Shown here in pieces: positions 3,785 to 6,634 of a stretch of DNA of 6,634 nt. The notes under the pieces are model-generated. The model saw only the letters and a program-made list of their open reading frames with translations, was not told where the DNA came from and searched no databases. The DNA is from a bacterium (GTDB lineage: Bacteria > UBA9089 > JASEGY01). The position numbers were made by a program, and so were the translations under genes. The first letter of the stretch is position 1. Every line of letters begins with the position of its first letter. The stretch spans positions 1 to 6,634 of the forward strand of contig JASEGY010000198.1 in the NCBI GenBank assembly GCA_030019105.1, written 5' to 3'.

Positions 3785-4729
3785 TCACCCAATCTCATAC
3801 TTCCCCAGGCCAAAGGTGGCCCCTTTGCCTACATGGATGTAACTGCCAAGAAGAAGGAAGGGAAGGAACTCCTTCAGGTCGCCTGAATAGGTGATGTCTC
3901 CCACAAATCCACCTAATTTCATCCGGGTATCCTGACGACTGGAATATCTCTCCCAATCGTACCACATTAAGTTTTCTTTCTCAATCATTATCTTTTTTGA
4001 AGCCTGGATCAATGCAGAGAAGTCCGGCTTCCAATTCTCATCGCAGTGAAAGTAAGAAAGCAGGTAGACCCGTCGAAGGAGCGCCCGCATGAAGATATGG
4101 AATTCTAAATCTTTGGTCAATCTTTCTTGATACTTGATCCTGGCAGGGGTAATGAAGTGAAGGGTTAAGGGTGAAGAGTTAAGAGTGGAGGGCGAGGAAG
4201 AGGCTGATTCAAAATCTGCCGGGTTGATTATCCGGAAGCCTTCTCTCAAGAATTTCTCCTCGCCGCTGTAGATGACTTTTCCCTGTTCATCTCTGACCTC
4301 TTTCAGGGAATACTTGCCTTTTCCCTTACCAAGGCCAATCCGGCCCAATTCCTCAAAAGTAAAGATAAAGTAGGGGAGGTAGTCGATGGCCCGGCCAATC
4401 AAGACCAGGCCAAAGGTCAACTCATCTTCCTCTCTAAATTCTTTCTTTGTGTCAAGGGGTGGCTCGATAATGAAAGGGTGGGGAGCAGCGGGATATTTCC
4501 GCATAATCTCTGCATCCTTTGGCGGGGGGGTCTCAAAGACGTAAGCGTAGATACATTTCTCTTTCAGAAGGCATTCCCGGCATTCGCTCTTTCTATTGGC
4601 GCAAACGACACGTTTGAAGGCGTAACCAAAACCACCCCGAAAGGTTGAGCCTTTATATTCCGGTAAAAAGAGGGTCTTCCCCGGAACAAGCGTCAATCCA
4701 AACCTGGCTAATCTAAATCTATCCAACAT
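3785..4729 (-). CDS. cas6: Cas6 CRISPR RNA-processing endoribonuclease
   Basis: This 314-aa RAMP protein cuts precursor CRISPR RNA within the repeat to make guide RNAs. The C-terminus carries the Cas6 glycine-rich loop, IHVGKGATFGLGKYEIG (residues 298-314), which contacts the crRNA. A second G-rich segment is GRIGLGKGKGKY (129-140). Near the N-terminus a CX6CX2CX5C cluster (C43, C50, C53, C59) followed by YAYVFETP is typical of the PF10040-type Cas6 group and may bind a metal. H227 or other residues could be catalytic; I cannot assign one. Residues about 176-189 (ASSSPSTLNSSPLT) form an odd low-complexity insert encoded by a heptamer-like repeat. The start ATG is only 7 bases after a -10-like box, with no Shine-Dalgarno, which suggests leaderless translation. 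The frame is otherwise undamaged, unlike its neighbours. Confidence 0.88.
   Translation of the reverse strand: MLDRFRLARFGLTLVPGKTLFLPEYKGSTFRGGFGYAFKRVVCANRKSECRECLLKEKCIYAYVFETPPPKDAEIMRKYPAAPHPFIIEPPLDTKKEFREEDELTFGLVLIGRAIDYLPYFIFTFEELGRIGLGKGKGKYSLKEVRDEQGKVIYSGEEKFLREGFRIINPADFESASSSPSTLNSSPLTLHFITPARIKYQERLTKDLEFHIFMRALLRRVYLLSYFHCDENWKPDFSALIQASKKIMIEKENLMWYDWERYSSRQDTRMKLGGFVGDITYSGDLKEFLPFLLLGSYIHVGKGATFGLGKYEIG
4157..4200. repeat. Low-complexity repeat inside cas6
   Basis: The plus strand reads gaagggttaagggtgaagag and then ttaagagtggag, a degenerate run of agggtt/gaagagtt-like units. It resembles the gtgaaccctgaacc repeats at 5295-5322 when complemented. It keeps the cas6 frame open and encodes a Ser/Thr/Pro/Leu linker between conserved parts, so it appears to be a tolerated in-frame insertion. 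Confidence 0.5.
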
Positions 4730-4736
4730 GAATTAG

Positions 4737-4765
4737 ATTTTACCTGAATACTGAGGATTTTACAA
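4737..4765 (-). promoter_or_regulatory. Predicted cas6 promoter (leaderless transcript)
   Basis: On the minus strand TTGTAA (4760-4765) and TAAAAT (4737-4742) are separated by exactly 17 bases. The cas6 ATG begins 7 bases after the -10 box, so transcription would start at or next to the start codon, which fits the missing Shine-Dalgarno. This is a pattern match only. Confidence 0.4.
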
Positions 4766-4766
4766 G

Positions 4767-4846
4767 GAAAAAATTTCGACCTGCGCCATGAAAAATTGCT
4801 GCAAAAAAATCCTCGACATTTTGAGGGGGATATGATATACTTTATG
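4767..4846 (+). promoter_or_regulatory. Divergent promoter in a CRISPR-leader-like stretch
   Basis: TCGACA (4813-4818) and TATACT (4836-4841) are 17 bases apart, each one mismatch from consensus. The preceding AT-rich sequence has tttcgacctg and tcctcgacatttt boxes; paired TCGAC-type boxes are reminiscent of leaders of CRISPR arrays, though this is from memory and not checked. It points away from cas6, where an array would be expected. Instead, a 98-bp miniature element begins at 4847, at the predicted transcription start. No CRISPR repeats follow. Confidence 0.4.
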
Positions 4847-4944
4847 GGCATGGTTCAGGGTAACACCTTTTTCTTGTATCGTAGTAGTAGCCTGGGAATA
4901 GAACCTCCCGCAGGTTTAAAACCTGCGGGAGGTTGAACCATGCC
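4847..4944. mobile_element. 98-bp miniature inverted-repeat element
   Basis: The ends ggcatggttca (4847-4857) and tgaaccatgcc (4934-4944) are perfect inverted repeats. They are flanked by direct repeats actttatg at 4839-4846 and 4945-4952; the next base is also shared, so the duplication is 8 or 9 bp. The core at 4902-4934 is a strong hairpin (aacctcccgcaggttt / aaacctgcgggaggtt) placed near one end. There is no coding capacity. It lies immediately after the plus-strand -10 box. Confidence 0.85.
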
Positions 4945-5032
4945 ACTTTATGGCGAACGGTAGATAGACAATTACCGATTTCGTAACCGTTCACAGGTTC
5001 CTGGTTCAACGTTCAGGGTTGTTGTGTCTTTC

Positions 5033-5279
5033 GGCCTTGTTTATCGTTTCGGCCATTGCGATCCTCCAGAAACCAGGTTTCTTCAAGAAACCTGGTTTCT
5101 TTAGCGCTATGGTGGCCGAAAGGTATCCTCTTCAAATTTATTGGTGTATTTGGTTGTAGGTTGTAAGTTAACCGTCACACCAGCGAATCTACAACCTACA
5201 ACCTACAACTTACAACTTACAACTTACAACAGATACCCATTAAATTTGAAGAGGATACGCCGAAAGGATGACCAAAGCC
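5033..5279. mobile_element. 103-bp family, copy 3, interrupted by another element
   Basis: The ends GGCCTTGTTTATCGTTTCGG and TGGCCGAAAGGATGACCAAA match copies 1 and 2 at both termini. Removing the nested element at 5123-5258 and one 8-bp duplication leaves 247 minus 144, exactly 103 bp. Its central hairpin (agaaaccaggtttctt / aagaaacctggtttct, 5068-5100) is unrelated to the accttcccgaaagctt core of the other copies. I see only a weak flanking duplication (related ctttc-containing sequences), so this copy is probably older. Confidence 0.8.
5123..5258. mobile_element. 136-bp miniature element nested in copy 3
   Basis: Perfect 18-bp terminal inverted repeats, gtatcctcttcaaattta and taaatttgaagaggatac, are flanked by 8-bp duplications gccgaaag at 5115-5122 and 5259-5266. 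Inside, gttgtaggttgtaagtt (5154-5170) pairs with aacttacaac/aacctacaac units at 5191-5230, which themselves are tandem. There is no coding capacity. The perfect ends suggest that it is younger than its host element. Confidence 0.88.
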
Positions 5280-5294
5280 GCCGCTTTCCTCAAC

Positions 5295-5322
5295 CGTGAA
5301 CCCTGAACCGTGAACCCTGAAC
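5295..5322. repeat. Tandem gtgaaccctgaacc repeat
   Basis: Two 14-base units of gtgaaccctgaacc stand in tandem, and the reverse-complement style sequence ggttcaacgttcagggtt occurs at 5003-5020. Together with aattaccgatttcg at about 4970 and cttacccgatttctaatta at 5332, they make the whole 4960-5350 block an imperfect, large inverted repeat around copy 3. Confidence 0.5.
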
Positions 5323-5351
5323 CCGTGAGCGCTTACCCGATTTCTAATTAC

Positions 5352-5454
5352 GGCCCTGGTCATCGTTTGGGCCAATAGCGCACCTTCCCGAAAGCTTGAA
5401 GCTTTCGGGAAGGTAAGGTTGCAAGTCTAACTGGCCGAAACGATGACCGTGGCC
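5352..5454. mobile_element. 103-bp miniature inverted-repeat element, copy 2
   Basis: The ends GGCCCTGGTCATCGTTTGGG and GGCCGAAACGATGACCGTGG pair with each other, and the core accttcccgaaagctt / aagctttcgggaaggt is nearly identical to copy 1. Perfect 8-bp duplications CTAATTAC lie at 5344-5351 and 5455-5462. Its right edge is only 14 bases (after the duplication) from the tRNA gene, so its insertion must have replaced or displaced part of the tRNA promoter region. Confidence 0.9.
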
Positions 5455-5476
5455 CTAATTACCAATTCCCAACCGT

Positions 5477-5553
<77 letters not shown>

Positions 5554-5601
5554 ATTGTAACCCTCAATAAATTCAATATCTTATCCATCTATCAAGTCCT
5601 C

Positions 5602-6117
5602 TTAACTGTTGCTTGCCATCCTTAAATTGTGCAGTTTTTGTGCAGTTGGCCTTTCATTGATGGTGCTATCCAGGAGGTCTACGGCCTTAACTTTATGGCT
5701 GGGTGCAAGATGGGCATATCTGAGGGTCATAGTAATTGTCTTGTGGCCTAATAGCTCCTTAACTGTGGTAATGTCCACTCCTGCCATTACAAGGTGAGAA
5801 GCAAAAGTATGCCGCAGATCGTGAAATTTAAAATCCCTTATCTTAGATTTCCTAACCGCAGTCTTAAAGCTGGTCTTAACATCCTGATAGGGTTTACCGG
5901 TTGCAGGATCATAGAATACATAGGGCACATCTAACTGCCTCATAATCCTTTGCAAGGTCTGCCGCAATGTTTCATTGATAGGTATCTCTTTTCTTTCGCC
6001 ATTCTTGGTATCGGATTCATCCAGTAAGATGAATCCATGTTTTAGGTCTACCTGGTCCCATTTCAGGGTAAGTATTTCACCTTTTCTCATGCCAGTGTTT
6101 AAGGCAGTAATGATTCT
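5602..6117 (-). pseudogene. Tyrosine recombinase (integrase), N-terminally truncated
   Basis: The catalytic domain is present with all key residues. From the internal ATG at 6090 they are R2 in TGMRKGE, K29 in DTKNGERKEIP, H90 and R93 in FHDLRHTFASH, H116 in LLGHKTITMT and the tyrosine nucleophile Y125 in LRYAHL. The frame continues upstream as IITALNTG, the normal lead-in to the first arginine, and then meets a TAA near 6118. The N-terminal arm-binding and core-binding domains, about 150-200 residues, are missing, so the enzyme is probably dead. It converges on the tRNA 3' end, a usual attachment site for integrases of this family. No second copy of the tRNA 3' end is visible in the window. 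Confidence 0.82.
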
Positions 6118-6197
6118 GTTTATTTAATAGCTTTTTTGAGAGGTCGCTGCAACCGTAGCATATAGTTATTTATTTCAGCATTAGCATGTTCTATAGC

Positions 6198-6240
6198 GCT
6201 CACTTAAATTGAGCCGGGTATGCTCAGATAAATTGAGCCA
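6198..6240. repeat. Two gctca-N7-tgagc units, possible insertion-sequence end
   Basis: gctcacttaaattgagc (6198-6214) and gctcagataaattgagc (6222-6238) are tandem at 24-bp spacing, each a small inverted repeat. Repeated units of this kind occur at the ends of IS21-like elements, but no IS21 gene is seen here. They lie close to the place where the integrase frame is broken. Confidence 0.35.
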
Positions 6241-6466
6241 CCCTATGATAAAAAATTACTTGTCAAGCAAGTTAACATTCAGGCAAAAAAATCAAAACCC
6301 TTCCTGTTTAAACCCTTCCTGTTTCCCTCACCTGCTCGCCCATAAAAAAACCTCCATTCTACGCCTTAGCCAAAGCTGGATGAAAATCTACTCATCAGCC
6401 AAAGCTGTATGGTAAAATGGAGGCATGCTACAACATATTAGTATTGTATCACAGAATCTGGCTTTT
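6241..6466. other. Intergenic stretch with small repeats
   Basis: I find no gene in this stretch. It holds a perfect 15-base tandem, aaacccttcctgttt (6295-6309 and 6310-6324), a direct repeat agccaaagctg.atg at 6368 and 6397, and an inverted pair cctccattctac (6351-6362) / gtaaaatggagg (6412-6423). On the minus strand the latter is followed by a run of T and could act as a terminator for the frame at 6467-6634, although the loop is large. Confidence 0.4.
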
Positions 6467-6634
6467 TTATAGTAGAAATCCAGCCTTTTTTTCAATTTCT
6501 TCCGGACTGGTACCGAAAAGACGATGTTTGCGGCATGGTCTTACTCTATTACTATGTCCTTCGTTCCATCCTTCGAAGTAAGCCTCACTTACGAAAATGC
6601 TTGACCAGGTGCAAGCATTGCCGGATATTTTTCC
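6467..6634 (-). CDS. Partial open frame at the window edge, unidentified
   Basis: The minus strand is open for 55 codons from the window edge to TAA at 6467-6469. It includes SEAYFEGWNEGHSNRVRPCR and ends with FGTSPEEIEKKAGFLL. The EGWNEGHSNRV segment faintly recalls the C-terminal 'NG..N..K' region of ISL3-type transposases, but I would not assign it. It could equally be a chance open frame; the start is outside the window. Confidence 0.3.
   Translation of the reverse strand, partial: GKISGNACTWSSIFVSEAYFEGWNEGHSNRVRPCRKHRLFGTSPEEIEKKAGFLL

Noticed and set aside
5068..5100. Rho-independent terminator from the agaaaccagg hairpin
   Set aside because: No gene ends next to it and no clear T-run follows; it is the core of a mobile element that recurs elsewhere.
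5154..5230. Possible CRISPR or satellite from aacttacaac/aacctacaac units
   Set aside because: The units are 10 bases long without spacers and pair with the left arm of the 136-bp element, so they are part of its internal inverted repeat.
6209..6415. Plus-strand open frame of 68 codons
   Set aside because: It overlaps tandem 15-base and 14-base repeats and lacks a ribosome binding site or recognisable motif.

Overview
The window reads as a decaying accessory island from a bacterium. The tRNA gene carries its 3' CCA, ribosome binding sites are AAGGAGG-like, two promoters fit the -35/-10 pattern, and the gene families (MNT/HEPN, VapBC, DUF433/DUF5615, type III CRISPR) are common in anaerobic or thermophilic, often uncultured lineages. 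The phylum cannot be fixed from this sequence. Every protein gene or remnant I can support lies on the minus strand, so it is read from high to low coordinates; the tRNA is on the plus strand.

Region 1 (about 1-2650) is a toxin-antitoxin graveyard. In transcription order it holds: an MNT nucleotidyltransferase gene split by a 104-bp miniature element; its HEPN partner with a lost C-terminus; the tail of an AbrB-like antitoxin; a paralogous small antitoxin-like gene with a downstream helical protein; a DUF433 tail overlapping nine codons of a DUF5615-type toxin; a short antitoxin-like N-terminus; a VapB-like antitoxin overlapping a 41-codon stump of a PIN toxin; and an intact MntA-like nucleotidyltransferase overlapping a 27-codon stump of HepT. 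No complete toxin survives.

Region 2 (about 2650-3140) is repeat-rich: a 24-bp inverted repeat encloses several CCCGAAGGG-type palindromic units, followed by another imperfect palindrome and two gene stumps with good ribosome binding sites.

Region 3 (about 3083-4850) is the residue of a type III CRISPR-Cas locus: a full-length Cas6, an unrecognised 175-aa protein, and only the first codons of a Cas10/Csm1 HD domain. The same 45-bp HD-motif segment recurs 2.6 kb away fused to the PIN toxin stump. Upstream of cas6 lie a promoter for an apparently leaderless cas6 and a divergent promoter in a CRISPR-leader-like stretch, but no array.

Region 4 (about 4840-5470) is almost entirely nested miniature inverted-repeat elements. 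Three copies of one family (1817-1919, 5352-5454, and 5033-5279 after removing an insert) are each exactly 103 bp. Two have perfect 8-bp target duplications. The third is itself interrupted by a 136-bp element with 18-bp perfect terminal repeats and its own 8-bp duplication. Within the family the central hairpin has been exchanged while the ends stay conserved. This modular, nested mobile-palindrome system is the most novel thing in the window.

Region 5 (5477-6634) has a tRNA with anticodon CAT (probably Ile2), an N-terminally truncated tyrosine integrase converging on it, possible insertion-sequence end repeats, and an open frame running off the window edge.
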